A stretch of 40,286 bases of DNA from a bacterium (GTDB lineage: Bacteria; Patescibacteriota; Minisyncoccia; Sungbacterales; HO2-52-23), in contig JAUYPE010000024.1 in the NCBI GenBank assembly GCA_030697705.1, positions 1 through 40,286 of the forward strand. Reading direction: 5' to 3'. The stretch's first letter is position 1. The number at the start of each line of letters is the position of its first letter. Shown here piece by piece: positions 21,150 through 30,082 of the stretch. The position numbers and the translations under genes were made by a program. The notes under the pieces were generated by a model. The model saw nothing but the letters and a program-made list of their open reading frames with translations. It was not told the DNA's origin and searched no databases.

Positions 21150-22331
21150 ATGAACACCGAATCACAAAATCCTATGAGCGACATGACCACGGCAGAAACG
21201 GTGAGCGGCGAGTTGTTCGCCGGAACAAAACCGCGCCACCCTATGGAGACCCTGCTCAAAACAACCACCGCCGCAATCAACCTCAAACCCGGGGACGTCG
21301 TGGAAGGGGTCGTCATCGAGAAGCGCGGTGCGCGGCTGTTCGTCAATATCGGACATGCACTCACTGGCATTGTCTACGGTCAGGAATACTATGCCGCCCA
21401 GGATATCATCAAGACCCTTGCCAAAGGCGACCCGATCAGCGCAAAAATCGTTGAATTGGACAACGATGATGGTTATATGGAGCTCTCACTCCGCGAGGCG
21501 GGACGCGCGCGTCGCTGGGTTGATATCCGACGCATGATGCAGGAGGGGAGCGTACTGGAACTGCCCGTACAAAAGGCGAATACCGGTGGTCTTATTTTTG
21601 AGATCTCGGGTGTTGAGGGCTTTTTGCCGACGTCTCAATTGTCGTTCAAAAACTACCCACGCGTGGACGGCGGCGACAAGGAAAAAATATTCCAGGAGCT
21701 TCAGAAATTCGTCGGGACGGTTTTCCGCGTCAAGATTCTGGACATCAATCCGGACGACAATAAGCTCATCTTCACAGAAAAAGGCATTGACACGACACGC
21801 GTGCGCGAAGCGCTCGGCAAGTACGCCATCGGCGACATCGTGGAAGGAGAGATCACCAGTGTCGTTGACTTTGGCGCGTTCATGAAGTTTGACGAACAAG
21901 GGCTGGAAGGACTCATACACCTTTCCGAAATTGACTGGACGCTCATAGAAAATCCGCGCGAGGTGCTCACTCCCCACGACCACGTCCGTGCCAAGATCAT
22001 TGACATACAGGGAGAAAAAATCTCTCTTTCCTTAAAACAGCTCAAAGAAGACCCATGGCAAAAAGCCGCCGCCGCCTATCAAAAAGGCGATATCATCACG
22101 GGCAAGGTGACCAAGTTTAATCCCTTCGGCGCATTCATCGCCGTCGGATCCGACATCCAGGGGCTCGTGCATATTTCTGAATTCGGCACCGAGCAGAAGA
22201 TGAAAGACGCGCTCACGCTCGGCCGCGACTATCCGTTCACCATTCTTTTCATAGACACCAAAGAACATCGCATGTCGCTTGGCCTTAAGAAAGAGGGGGA
22301 GGAGAAGACCGAAAGCGAGCAGACGCCGTAA
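21150..22331 (+). CDS. rpsA: 30S ribosomal protein S1-like (four S1 domains)
   Basis: A 393-residue protein with four S1 RNA-binding repeats. Repeat 1 starts at LKPGDVVEGVVIEKRGARLF, repeat 2 near GSVLELPVQKANTGGLIFEI, repeat 3 at YAIGDIVEGEITSVVDFGAF with the characteristic GLEGLIHLSEI, and repeat 4 at KGDIITGKVTKFNPFGAFIA with GLVHISEF. Four-domain S1 proteins are typical of low-GC and Patescibacteria-type lineages. It helps mRNA bind the 30S subunit. The ATG at 21150 has a second in-frame ATG at 21174. A strong terminator follows at 22354. Confidence 0.93.
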   Translation: MNTESQNPMSDMTTAETVSGELFAGTKPRHPMETLLKTTTAAINLKPGDVVEGVVIEKRGARLFVNIGHALTGIVYGQEYYAAQDIIKTLAKGDPISAKIVELDNDDGYMELSLREAGRARRWVDIRRMMQEGSVLELPVQKANTGGLIFEISGVEGFLPTSQLSFKNYPRVDGGDKEKIFQELQKFVGTVFRVKILDINPDDNKLIFTEKGIDTTRVREALGKYAIGDIVEGEITSVVDFGAFMKFDEQGLEGLIHLSEIDWTLIENPREVLTPHDHVRAKIIDIQGEKISLSLKQLKEDPWQKAAAAYQKGDIITGKVTKFNPFGAFIAVGSDIQGLVHISEFGTEQKMKDALTLGRDYPFTILFIDTKEHRMSLGLKKEGEEKTESEQTP

Positions 22332-22353
22332 TTCATTTTGAGAGCTCTAGCCG

Positions 22354-22389
22354 ACTAAAAAATCCCAAAATACTTTGGGATTTTTTAGT
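22354..22389. terminator. Bidirectional terminator between rpsA and the DUF5663-type gene
   Basis: A perfect 16-bp stem (ACTAAAAAATCCCAAA / TTTGGGATTTTTTAGT) with loop ATAC. The stem gives a T-run in both directions and sits between convergent genes. Confidence 0.95.
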
Positions 22390-22412
22390 TGACGCAATTC
22401 TTCTCTTTTGGG

Positions 22413-22745
22413 TTATACATGCACAACTGATGCCCGCATACGCTCCATAAGCTCATGCTTGTAGCCGGCAATCTCCTCCTTCATCGCGTGACCGAAGTGC
22501 GGAAGCTCTTTTTGGAGAAAGCTGTTCAGCGCTTCGGCATCGTCCTTATGCGTATCCAAAAGCCGGTCAAACTGCTCCTTTTGTTCGTCGGAGAGCTCTT
22601 TCATGAGCCGAATCGTCAGCCGTTGCTGGATGACTCCGCCAAACGCCTCTAAAAATTCTACACGCTGTTCCTGCGATAGCCGCGCCATCCCCAACTCCTC
22701 AAACAAGTCCGCATTAAGATACTGCTGAAGATTTATCATAGGCAT
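22413..22745 (-). CDS. DUF5663-type small protein
   Basis: A 110-residue, mostly helical acidic protein. The segment FEELGMARLSQEQRVEFLEA then VIQQRLTIRLMKELSDEQKE matches the pattern of the DUF5663 family, frequent in Patescibacteria, as does the tail FLQKELPHFGHAMKEEIAGY. No catalytic motif is visible. An alternative ATG two codons later (22739) is equally plausible. It is convergent with rpsA and shares its terminator. Confidence 0.75.
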   Translation of the reverse strand: MPMINLQQYLNADLFEELGMARLSQEQRVEFLEAFGGVIQQRLTIRLMKELSDEQKEQFDRLLDTHKDDAEALNSFLQKELPHFGHAMKEEIAGYKHELMERMRASVVHV

Positions 22746-22773
22746 AATTTTGCTGGAACTTACCCATTTGAGC

Positions 22774-22860
22774 CGTCATCCCGAACGAAGTGAGGGATCC
22801 CGTACAATTTCAATATGCTGAACACTAACGGGATTCCTCGCTCCGCTCGGAATGACGGAA
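22774..22860. repeat. Family-A dispersed repeat (copy 6)
   Basis: It begins CGTCATCCCGAACGAAGTGA and ends CCGCTCGGAATGACGG, with GGGATCCCGT and ACGGGATTCCTC inside. It lies between the DUF5663-type gene and the large membrane protein gene. Confidence 0.88.
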
Positions 22861-22894
22861 TAGGAACAAACGAATAAATTCTAGATATAGATAA

Positions 22895-25624
22895 TTAGGG
22901 AGTAATGGGATTCAATTTTCGCGTCACCGGATCAATATTTTCTAAAAATTTCTGGATAGGCATGTCACGGATAGCGAGAGGCGGATTGCCGAACTGGTCA
23001 AGCCTGATGGCGCTTTTTTTCATCGCCTCGCGCATCAGACGTGCCAGCTCAATCTGCCGCGGCACCGCACCGAATTGTCTCACCCCCTGATACGGAAGGT
23101 CTACACTCGCACCACCGTCTTTGGCAATATCATAATCCGCGGGAATTTCTTTCAGCACTTTACCGACTGTCACATCGTGCCGGTTCGCAAGCCATGCCGT
23201 GCGCTCTCGCGGACTGAAGCCAAGTTTTTCCAGATAATTTTCAGCCGCCCTGCGCGCCGTCTGATGCACTTCTAAAGCTATAGTTGCCGCACGCTCCACA
23301 TCTGCCACTCCTCCGGCGATTTCAGCATCAACCGTCGCCTGCCGCAGAACTTCTTGTGAATGTTCGCTCTGGCGCATCAAATCTGTCATCTTCCGCGCAT
23401 CCCGTCCGGCAGGCGTATTGTCCGCACCGGCGCCTGTGTGCGGACGGCGAGCGTGAGCCGTGTCAACACTGGCACCGCGATGCGCTTTGGCATGCGCGGA
23501 CGGCTCGTGCACCTCGCCGCCTCGGTGATACAACTCCTTCTTGTCTATCTGTTGAAGTTTGTCATTCTCATCAAGAAGAACATGCAGACCGGGTTTTCGT
23601 ACGCCCATTTCCGTCTTACCCGCATCCATAAGAATCTTTTGTGTGCGACGGTTCAGAAACGCATCCACCTTTTTTGCGTCCTGCAGGTCTTCGGGCTTAA
23701 AATGATATTTTTGAGGATTGGCACGCACATGCTCGGCAAGTTGGCGTTTCACCGGATGCCATAGTCCCTCTCCCTTGCGGACCGTTACTGAATCAGAACC
23801 TCCAGTTTCTTTCAAAGTAACCGCTTGCGGTTTTCCTGTCGGTGTCTCAAGGGGTGAGGATGGGTCAACACCAACCCTTGTCCATGGCGGAAAAGCACCC
23901 CGACGCCCACTCAAAGTCATATGTTCGTTAATACCAGCCCCCACCCGCGGCGGGAAAGAGTTTGGTTTGACGGCAGGAGTTTGAGGAGATCCTACTTTAT
24001 CTTGAAAAGCTATACTCCCGCCTTCAGGACTCATAGTGCCCCCTGGTTGTACAGATCCGACCGCCGCGGACGCGCTCGGACGAAAAGCGATTCCCGCCGC
24101 AAGCCCGGCGCCGATACCAATTGCAAGACCGCTTATAACCCGTTTCTTCTTCTCCTCCCTCCCCATTTCTTCCAATTCTTTCTGATATTCTTTTGCATTA
24201 AGACGCACGATATCCAAGAGTGTCTCAAAATTTCCCTCATCTTCCAGTGGTAATCCTTCAACACCTTGGCTCGTCAGAATTTGATGTTTTATTGAAGTTT
24301 TGCCTTGCTTTTGTTCGCGCCTCATGTGAAAGAAGCGACTAAGCCCTTCTTGCACCACTCCTGCGGACGCTCCAGCTGTAAGAGACCGGGCAAAGCGGAC
24401 GCCGCCATATCCAAGCACTATGGCAAGACCGGCACCCGACGCCACTCCTACGCCAACACCCACCGCACCGGAGAGCAGTGCGGAAATACCGAGACGATAT
24501 TTACGCGGAATACTCGTATAGGAATCTAGTAATTTGCCGAGGGCGCCACGCTCTTTTTGCCCGAACATCCGCTCTATTCGCTCGCGCTCAAATGCAAGAT
24601 CGTTACTCACTATACCTTGAACCAATGAGCGCGAGGCATAGATGAGAATCTCCTCATTCACCTTTTTAGCTTTATCTTCAGGATCATCATTCATTATCTC
24701 CCTTTCTAATCTCGCTTTCCGATCGCGGACGATTGCCGCTTGAAGATTTTTATAGGCGCTAGTGTAGTTAAACCTGCCCATCATCAGCCCATTATCATCG
24801 TTAAAATCATAATTGTCGGGCACGCGAATACCGATGGCATCGCGAAGACGATACTTCATCTTTTGCCATCCGCTCAATCCTTCCGCGTCAACGGCATGCG
24901 CATGAAGCAGTTCATCCCGCCTTTGTAAAAACATCTCTGCGGGCTCGCGCAGTTCTTTGGGAGTGACGAAATCGTCCGGCATTTCTTTACCGGGATTCAA
25001 GAATCCATGCAACCATCGCCTGCCTTGTTCTGTATCAAGTTGCGCATCACCGCCCGCCTCATGGCCAGTAGTTTCCTCCTCCTTTGACCGGTGCGGCGGA
25101 GGAGCAGGTGCAATACGACGGATACGGGGAAAGAGGGGAATCGGCGGTATATCCTCACCCTCTTCGGGCAAAATCTCTCCGGCAGGCAACCGTTCTTCGC
25201 CGGAGTCCGCATTCGCCGGATGAGCAAACTCATGCTCTGCATCAAGAGGGACATTGTCCGGCGCGCCAATAATGGGAGGCGGCATTATCGGCTTCCTTAA
25301 GGACTCATCGCCCATCCATTTCTCTTCTTCCATCACATGCCCGGAACCCTCCCGCTGAATCCCCTCAAGATATGCGATCACCTGCCGCCAATGAGCAGGA
25401 TTTTCGGCTATGGAAGAGGAACGGGGAGTGCCCTTCTCCGTTTCGGTTCTCTGTAGCTCTTCGCGTGCACGATCCATGTTGCCCTCCACAGCTCTCGCGG
25501 AATAAAGCATCGATAACTCCTCGGCGGAGTCGCTTATCTTGTCCCACTTGTCTTCACCGCGATAGTCGCGAAGCCCGCTTCGCAGAGCCATATTCTTATT
25601 CACATCATACTCAATCCTCGCCAT
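22895..25624 (-). CDS. Large glycine-zipper membrane protein with LysM-like C-terminal segment
   Basis: I favour the ATG at 25624 (909 residues), because GGAGGAG stands 9 bases upstream. An ATG at 25693 would add 23 residues. The first ~370 residues are hydrophilic, charged and Pro-rich. Two Gly/Ala-rich hydrophobic segments follow (GISALLSGAVGVGVGVASGA region, about 379-410; VISGLAIGIGAGLAAGIAF, about 496-514). The C-terminal part includes SVTVRKGEGLWHPVKRQLAE, which resembles a degenerate LysM/KGDSLW motif. It is probably a membrane or surface scaffold. The family is not one I can name. Confidence 0.75.
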   Translation of the reverse strand: MARIEYDVNKNMALRSGLRDYRGEDKWDKISDSAEELSMLYSARAVEGNMDRAREELQRTETEKGTPRSSSIAENPAHWRQVIAYLEGIQREGSGHVMEEEKWMGDESLRKPIMPPPIIGAPDNVPLDAEHEFAHPANADSGEERLPAGEILPEEGEDIPPIPLFPRIRRIAPAPPPHRSKEEETTGHEAGGDAQLDTEQGRRWLHGFLNPGKEMPDDFVTPKELREPAEMFLQRRDELLHAHAVDAEGLSGWQKMKYRLRDAIGIRVPDNYDFNDDNGLMMGRFNYTSAYKNLQAAIVRDRKARLEREIMNDDPEDKAKKVNEEILIYASRSLVQGIVSNDLAFERERIERMFGQKERGALGKLLDSYTSIPRKYRLGISALLSGAVGVGVGVASGAGLAIVLGYGGVRFARSLTAGASAGVVQEGLSRFFHMRREQKQGKTSIKHQILTSQGVEGLPLEDEGNFETLLDIVRLNAKEYQKELEEMGREEKKKRVISGLAIGIGAGLAAGIAFRPSASAAVGSVQPGGTMSPEGGSIAFQDKVGSPQTPAVKPNSFPPRVGAGINEHMTLSGRRGAFPPWTRVGVDPSSPLETPTGKPQAVTLKETGGSDSVTVRKGEGLWHPVKRQLAEHVRANPQKYHFKPEDLQDAKKVDAFLNRRTQKILMDAGKTEMGVRKPGLHVLLDENDKLQQIDKKELYHRGGEVHEPSAHAKAHRGASVDTAHARRPHTGAGADNTPAGRDARKMTDLMRQSEHSQEVLRQATVDAEIAGGVADVERAATIALEVHQTARRAAENYLEKLGFSPRERTAWLANRHDVTVGKVLKEIPADYDIAKDGGASVDLPYQGVRQFGAVPRQIELARLMREAMKKSAIRLDQFGNPPLAIRDMPIQKFLENIDPVTRKLNPITP

Positions 25625-25920
25625 GACACCATGCTCCTCCGGTACTTGATTTTCATTAACGCTTTCCCCGCTGTGCGGTGAACCTTCCAGCATAAAACAA
25701 AGGGGGAGTGATTTAAGAATTAAGCGTACCCTCCTACGAGTAATCTTATAACAAATCAAAAGAAAATGAAACACAATCTCCCGCACAGAGAAGACGGATT
25801 TTCCCAAGATATTCATTGAAAACATACTTGCCCTTAGTCAAGGATTGGTCTATTATTGCTAGAGTTATCTTTGATATATTAAAGTAACCGCAAAAGCCAC
25901 GCGAAAAAAGGGTGCGAAAG

Positions 25921-27438
25921 ATGAGGATATGGCGCTACATTCTCGGCGGGCTTGTAGGATCGGCGGCTTATAACCGCATCGGCCCAAGCTCTTATCTGAC
26001 CCGTATTACGGTGCACGGAACGACCTCATGGCATGTGATTGACTGCGGCTTAGAACCCGTGCCTTATACTTTTGATGCGCGAGAGTGGTATGCCGTCAAT
26101 CTGGAGGAGCTTGCCGCAATCTTACACGGTGAACGCATAAGCACGGTTCTCGTTACGCATGCGCATCTGGACCATTGCGGGTATTTACCCGCCTTAGAGC
26201 CATTCTTGAGGGATGACGCCAAGATCATTTGTACCTCCGTAACCAAAGAGCTCATTGAGTACATCCTGCATGATGTACTCATGCAATCGCTCGCGCGGGG
26301 AGGCATCTTGGGCGAACTTCCTTTCCAGACACTCCCACTTGTGAGAATCCTCCAACGCTTAGTGGCGGTGGATACCCCTGGCGTTATTTCTCTGGAGAAA
26401 GGTATCAGGGTCTTGTTATGGCCAGCTGGCCACATTAACGGCGCCTGTTCTTTTTTCTTTGAGATAAGTGAGGGAAGCGTGAGAAGAATCGTTGCCTACC
26501 TCGGTGATTCTTCTGTGCACCGGCAAACATCCGTTGAAGGAGCATCTCTGCCACCCGACCAGTGGCTCTTAAAGGGACGACACGATGTCATCGCCTCACT
26601 GGACTGCACGAATGGCGGAGAAGAAATCGCATTATGGGAAGATGAGCGGCAAAGATTACTGCACGACGCTATGCGGGTCGTGAAAGAGGGGAGGAGGTGG
26701 ATTGGTATTACCTTCTCAATTGTCCGCGCGCAGTCCCTTGCCCACGAGCTTTCCCTCCGCAAACGGCAAGATAGTACTCTGCGAAACATCCCCGTGTATG
26801 CGGATGGCGTATCAGTCCGTCGCATTAGCGAGGTGCTCAAAAATTTTTCATGGGCAGGAGGTCGGACGCTTGACCTGTCCGACGTAGAGTGGATTATTGG
26901 CTACCGAGGACGGCGTTCATTCATGAGAAATTTTGAGTCGGGCTGGGTTCTCACGCCATCCGGCATGGGGCACGGGCCGGCTGTTGACTACTTTACACGC
27001 TATCTTGAGGACCCGGCGACGTTCATCGCCTTTACCGGCTTTGTAGCACAAGGCACAAACGGACATAGAATCCTTAATGCCCAAAACGGGGAGATAGTGC
27101 GCTTGGGAGGAAACCGGGGAGATGAGGGCGGATTGGCACTTTCCGTCCGCGCCGAGCGAGCCATGTATCGCTTCGGGGCTCACCAGTCCCGTTCGGAAGC
27201 GATTATCCGCACGCTTGAACTCTTTGGGATTGACTCCCGAAGTTTGGTGCCGGGATTGCGGAGCGACTTCTCGGGAAACTTTCAAGACCTCCTTCCGCCC
27301 GGTACAGACCTTAGTGAACGGCAGGTTGGTCTCACGCATGGGAGCACGCGCGCATTGCAATGGTTTGAGAAATCTCTTGCAGGAATTGTGAAAACCGCAC
27401 GGGCGGATCAGGAAGACGATCGGTATAGGGAACTTTAA
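25921..27438 (+). CDS. Beta-CASP metallo-beta-lactamase nuclease
   Basis: 505 residues from the ATG at 25921 (a GTG at 25912 is also possible). The MBL site is complete: VTHAHLDHCGYLPALEPF (HxHxDH, residues 79-85), GHINGACSFFFEI and YLGDSS. A beta-CASP-like insertion contains IGITFSIVRAQSLAHELSLR and VLTPSGMGHGPAVDYFTRYL (compare the family's ..ATSGML..G), and the late His motif is FGAHQSRSEAI. This layout is that of RNA-processing MBL enzymes (CPSF73/RNase J-like). It probably acts on RNA in the cytoplasm. It stands alone between two divergent/convergent units. Confidence 0.88.
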   Translation: MRIWRYILGGLVGSAAYNRIGPSSYLTRITVHGTTSWHVIDCGLEPVPYTFDAREWYAVNLEELAAILHGERISTVLVTHAHLDHCGYLPALEPFLRDDAKIICTSVTKELIEYILHDVLMQSLARGGILGELPFQTLPLVRILQRLVAVDTPGVISLEKGIRVLLWPAGHINGACSFFFEISEGSVRRIVAYLGDSSVHRQTSVEGASLPPDQWLLKGRHDVIASLDCTNGGEEIALWEDERQRLLHDAMRVVKEGRRWIGITFSIVRAQSLAHELSLRKRQDSTLRNIPVYADGVSVRRISEVLKNFSWAGGRTLDLSDVEWIIGYRGRRSFMRNFESGWVLTPSGMGHGPAVDYFTRYLEDPATFIAFTGFVAQGTNGHRILNAQNGEIVRLGGNRGDEGGLALSVRAERAMYRFGAHQSRSEAIIRTLELFGIDSRSLVPGLRSDFSGNFQDLLPPGTDLSERQVGLTHGSTRALQWFEKSLAGIVKTARADQEDDRYREL

Positions 27439-27447
27439 CCTCCACAC

Positions 27448-27485
27448 TCCCCGCACTGTTCTCAATGAGCATGGGCGGGGATTTT
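27448..27485 (+). terminator. Terminator after the beta-CASP gene
   Basis: TCCCCGC and GCGGGGA form a 7-bp stem around a 20-base loop, followed by TTTTCAT. It is a moderate terminator 10 bases past the stop. Confidence 0.6.
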
Positions 27486-27517
27486 CATAGAAGCACAATT
27501 TCTGGTAATCTTTTTTT

Positions 27518-28972
27518 ATGAACGAAGAATACAGCTCTCTCAAAAGCGACCGGGAACAGCACTTTCTCAAATCCGAACGAGCCCGCCGTCCGGAACTTTT
27601 TATTTATCCGCTCGCCATAGATGACGAGAAAACACTGGAACATATCGGCATAGAACATATCTTCGGTGAGCGACCATCGGGACATCTTAAAATTTTTCCG
27701 GAGGACTTCATCGTTGAAGAAATCGCGAAAGACGGTACGATCAGCACCATTAACCCCGCCGCTGAAGATACCGTTGATACGCCCCGAGACCTCGGAACGC
27801 CCGGCAAAACCGTATGGGCAACACTCGTCAAGATAGGGGAGGACACGGTTGAGGTAGTGAACGAGCTTGGCGCACGCCTTAACATTGATAAAAAACAAAT
27901 CGGCTACGCAGGCATTAAAGACAAGTACGCAATTACCGCCCAACAGATCAGTATTCGCAACGTCGCTGAAGAACAGCTTCGCGCAGTGCGCGTTCCACAT
28001 TTTTTTCTTAAAGACATATTCTCCGGCAAGGGTGCGCTCCAGGTAGGGAATTTGGAAGGAAACCGTTTTTCAATTTTTATCCGTACCGTCGAGCATAGTG
28101 AGCGCGCATCTATCGCTACCACTCTGGCAATCCTCGCCAAGCAGGGTTTTTGGAATTTCTTCTATACCCAACGCTTCGGCACTCCCCGCCTTATTTCCCA
28201 TATCCAGGGCCGTCTCGTTCTGCAAGGCAGGTACGAGGAGGCGATCAAAACATCACTGACCATGCCGAGCGTACGGGAGATTCCTTATTTCCGTGCGTTG
28301 CGCGAGGAGTTAGCGGGAGCGTGGGGAGAGTGGGACACTCTACTGAAAAAACTGGAACAATTCCCTTATTCTTTTCGCAATGAGCAAAAAATAATCACTC
28401 ATCTTGCCGATCGTCCGGGCGACTTTATCGGTGCGCTTCACCGCATCCCCGATCAGGTTAAACTCTGGGTCTACGCGTATACAAGTTTTCTTTTCAATAA
28501 AAAACTCTCCTCCCTTATCACTACCGAAGCGGAAGTACCTCGCGAACTTCCCTTGGCAACGGAGAGCACTCCTGATGCGTGGCGATGGTACGAAGATATA
28601 CTGCGCGCGGATGGGATCCGACCGCCATTCATCCCCCTCCGCAATTTCCCCTTTATTCAGCGTCCGGCAAGAGGAATAGAGACGGCAAAAGGGGTAAAAC
28701 TCAATGGTTGGGAGATAACCGACCAGGGTGTCGCCCTTGATTTTTCACTGGATAAGGGATGCTACGCTACCACCTTCCTCGCTCATCTTTTTATGTTGAG
28801 TTCCGGCCAGCCGGTTCCCGAAGGAGTGTCGCTTGATGAGATTGATACCAAAAAAATACTGGGAACCGGAACGATTGCGGAGTTACGGCATAGTAACTTC
28901 AAAAAAGTATTTGAGGAACGGAACCAAACGGAAATCATGATTGCACCGCTTCCACACAACGATAATGCTTAA
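27518..28972 (+). CDS. truD: tRNA pseudouridine synthase D (TruD family)
   Basis: A 484-residue protein. Family hallmarks are FPEDFIVEEIAKDG (residues 60-73), IGYAGIKDKYAITAQQISI with the catalytic Asp (D135), GNLEGNRFSIFIRTV, and GFWNFFYTQRFGTPR. The C-terminal region with LDFSLDKGCYATTFLAHL matches the TruD core closing strand. TruD modifies uridine 13 in the tRNA D-loop. The N-terminal ~45 residues are longer than in E. coli. The gene is a single unit ending at a hairpin at 28982. Confidence 0.95.
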   Translation: MNEEYSSLKSDREQHFLKSERARRPELFIYPLAIDDEKTLEHIGIEHIFGERPSGHLKIFPEDFIVEEIAKDGTISTINPAAEDTVDTPRDLGTPGKTVWATLVKIGEDTVEVVNELGARLNIDKKQIGYAGIKDKYAITAQQISIRNVAEEQLRAVRVPHFFLKDIFSGKGALQVGNLEGNRFSIFIRTVEHSERASIATTLAILAKQGFWNFFYTQRFGTPRLISHIQGRLVLQGRYEEAIKTSLTMPSVREIPYFRALREELAGAWGEWDTLLKKLEQFPYSFRNEQKIITHLADRPGDFIGALHRIPDQVKLWVYAYTSFLFNKKLSSLITTEAEVPRELPLATESTPDAWRWYEDILRADGIRPPFIPLRNFPFIQRPARGIETAKGVKLNGWEITDQGVALDFSLDKGCYATTFLAHLFMLSSGQPVPEGVSLDEIDTKKILGTGTIAELRHSNFKKVFEERNQTEIMIAPLPHNDNA

Positions 28973-28981
28973 AAAAATAAG

Positions 28982-29013
28982 AGGCCGACGGTACACAGGT
29001 GTACGGTCGGCCT
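28982..29013 (+). terminator. Terminator-like hairpin after truD
   Basis: AGGCCGAC/GTCGGCCT encloses a second stem GTACAC/GTGTAC, giving a 14-bp near-perfect hairpin between truD and the convergent gene at 29040. TTGTT follows directly, and a TTTTTT run comes 20 bases later. Confidence 0.7.
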
Positions 29014-29039
29014 TGTTGAAACGCTGACAGCTTTTTTGT

Positions 29040-29906
29040 TTAGGAGGCGACATACCCCCAACCGTCATTATGATTGTAGGTCAGGACATTGCGTCCTGCC
29101 GTTGATTGTAAAAATCCCTGTGAACCAACGAAGTTGACCGTATGGACAACTTCCCTCCGAAAGAATGCCAACTCGCTCCGAGGAATCCAGTGGGTATCCT
29201 CCAAGAGAGGACGCACGGACTGGAGGTAGACACCCCTTTCCGTCTTCTTAAGGAGGAGGCACTTGAACACCGTCTCCTCACCCTTGAGTTGCCCCGTGTA
29301 CTGGGGAATATTTTCCCACACATGGACAACTTGCGATGCCTGACCAAACGCGCGGGACAGAAAGCGCTCTTGGTCTTGTGTGAAAAGAATCTCCTTGGCT
29401 CCCCTCCGGTAGCCGACAACGAGGAATCCTTCGTCCTTGTCAGGCCTCTTCCAGCAGTGGGTATTATCCACTGCATAGCCAGACGCCAACAGCTCCTGGC
29501 TCAATGTTGGCGCGGCGGGCTTGCGAAGACCCTGCTGGCCAAAGATGGGCGTGCCAGAGTCGCCGGGACACCGTGTTTTACCACGGCCACGGACACCCCG
29601 AAACTTCCGGCCCGCGAACAAACTAATGAGAGCATGCTCGTTCTCAATCCTCTCCTCGTCGCGAACAACGGTGGGGAGGATCTCGAGGGCGCGGTTCAGC
29701 GCCTCCCCGTAAAGCTTGAACTTTACAAGGACGGCATCCGGAGAGTCGGCGCGTGGTGCCCTTCTATCCCGATGGGATGCGATGCTCACGCACCGACCGT
29801 TTGCGCCTGCACGATTGCGGCATCGCCCACCCAACGCACTCTCCGCGGCACGGTCACACGCCATCGGGATTACTTGGGACTGAACAGTCGTCTGTGCTGT
29901 CTGCAT
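29040..29906 (-). CDS. Unknown cytoplasmic protein
   Basis: A 288-residue protein with no signal or membrane segment. The first ~60 residues are basic and Ala/Arg-rich. The middle contains DAVLVKFKLYGEALNRALEI and FLVVGYRRGAKEILFTQDQE, and the C-terminus is aromatic-rich (DTHWIPRSELAFFRREVVHT). No family is recognised. The reading strand is supported by AAGGAG 8 bases before the ATG at 29906 and by a strong upstream promoter. The overlapping plus-strand frame is rejected. It is convergent with truD. Confidence 0.68.
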   Translation of the reverse strand: MQTAQTTVQSQVIPMACDRAAESALGGRCRNRAGANGRCVSIASHRDRRAPRADSPDAVLVKFKLYGEALNRALEILPTVVRDEERIENEHALISLFAGRKFRGVRGRGKTRCPGDSGTPIFGQQGLRKPAAPTLSQELLASGYAVDNTHCWKRPDKDEGFLVVGYRRGAKEILFTQDQERFLSRAFGQASQVVHVWENIPQYTGQLKGEETVFKCLLLKKTERGVYLQSVRPLLEDTHWIPRSELAFFRREVVHTVNFVGSQGFLQSTAGRNVLTYNHNDGWGYVAS

Positions 29907-29976
29907 CTTCCGTCTCCTTGTGCGTAGCCAAAGGCCAATTGAAAAACATCACACTGCATGAAAGGTACTTGCCAAG

Positions 29977-30005
29977 AGTGTACACTATATTGTATTTTCT
30001 GTCAA
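29977..30005 (-). promoter_or_regulatory. Promoter of the unknown gene at 29040
   Basis: On the minus strand a perfect TTGACA and TACACT are separated by 17 bases. The leader would be about 65 bases and includes the AAGGAG ribosome-binding site. Confidence 0.8.
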
Positions 30006-30044
30006 GTATCCACAAGATAGCCCATTTTGAGGCATGCCACCTCC

Positions 30045-30073
30045 TTGCCCATCGGCAAAAACCGTGCTATTCT
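30045..30073 (+). promoter_or_regulatory. Near-leaderless promoter of ftsH
   Basis: TTGCCC and TATTCT are separated by 17 bases. The -10 ends 9 bases before the ATG at 30083, so the mRNA would have about 2-3 leader bases and no Shine-Dalgarno. Confidence 0.6.
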
Positions 30074-30082
30074 TGCCAAGTT

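Noticed and set aside
5524-22860. Possible CRISPR arrays among the many repeats
   Set aside because: The repeats are long, diverged, palindromic and singly placed between genes, with no regular spacers or cas genes.
29142-29927. 261-residue open frame on the plus strand opposite the unknown gene at 29040
   Set aside because: It lacks a ribosome-binding site and promoter in the right place, and its protein text is unlike a folded protein. The minus strand has AAGGAG and a consensus promoter.
29753-30082. Long N-terminal extension of FtsH
   Set aside because: The extra residues do not resemble FtsH and span the promoter of the divergent gene. The ATG at 30083 gives the usual short tail before the first helix.
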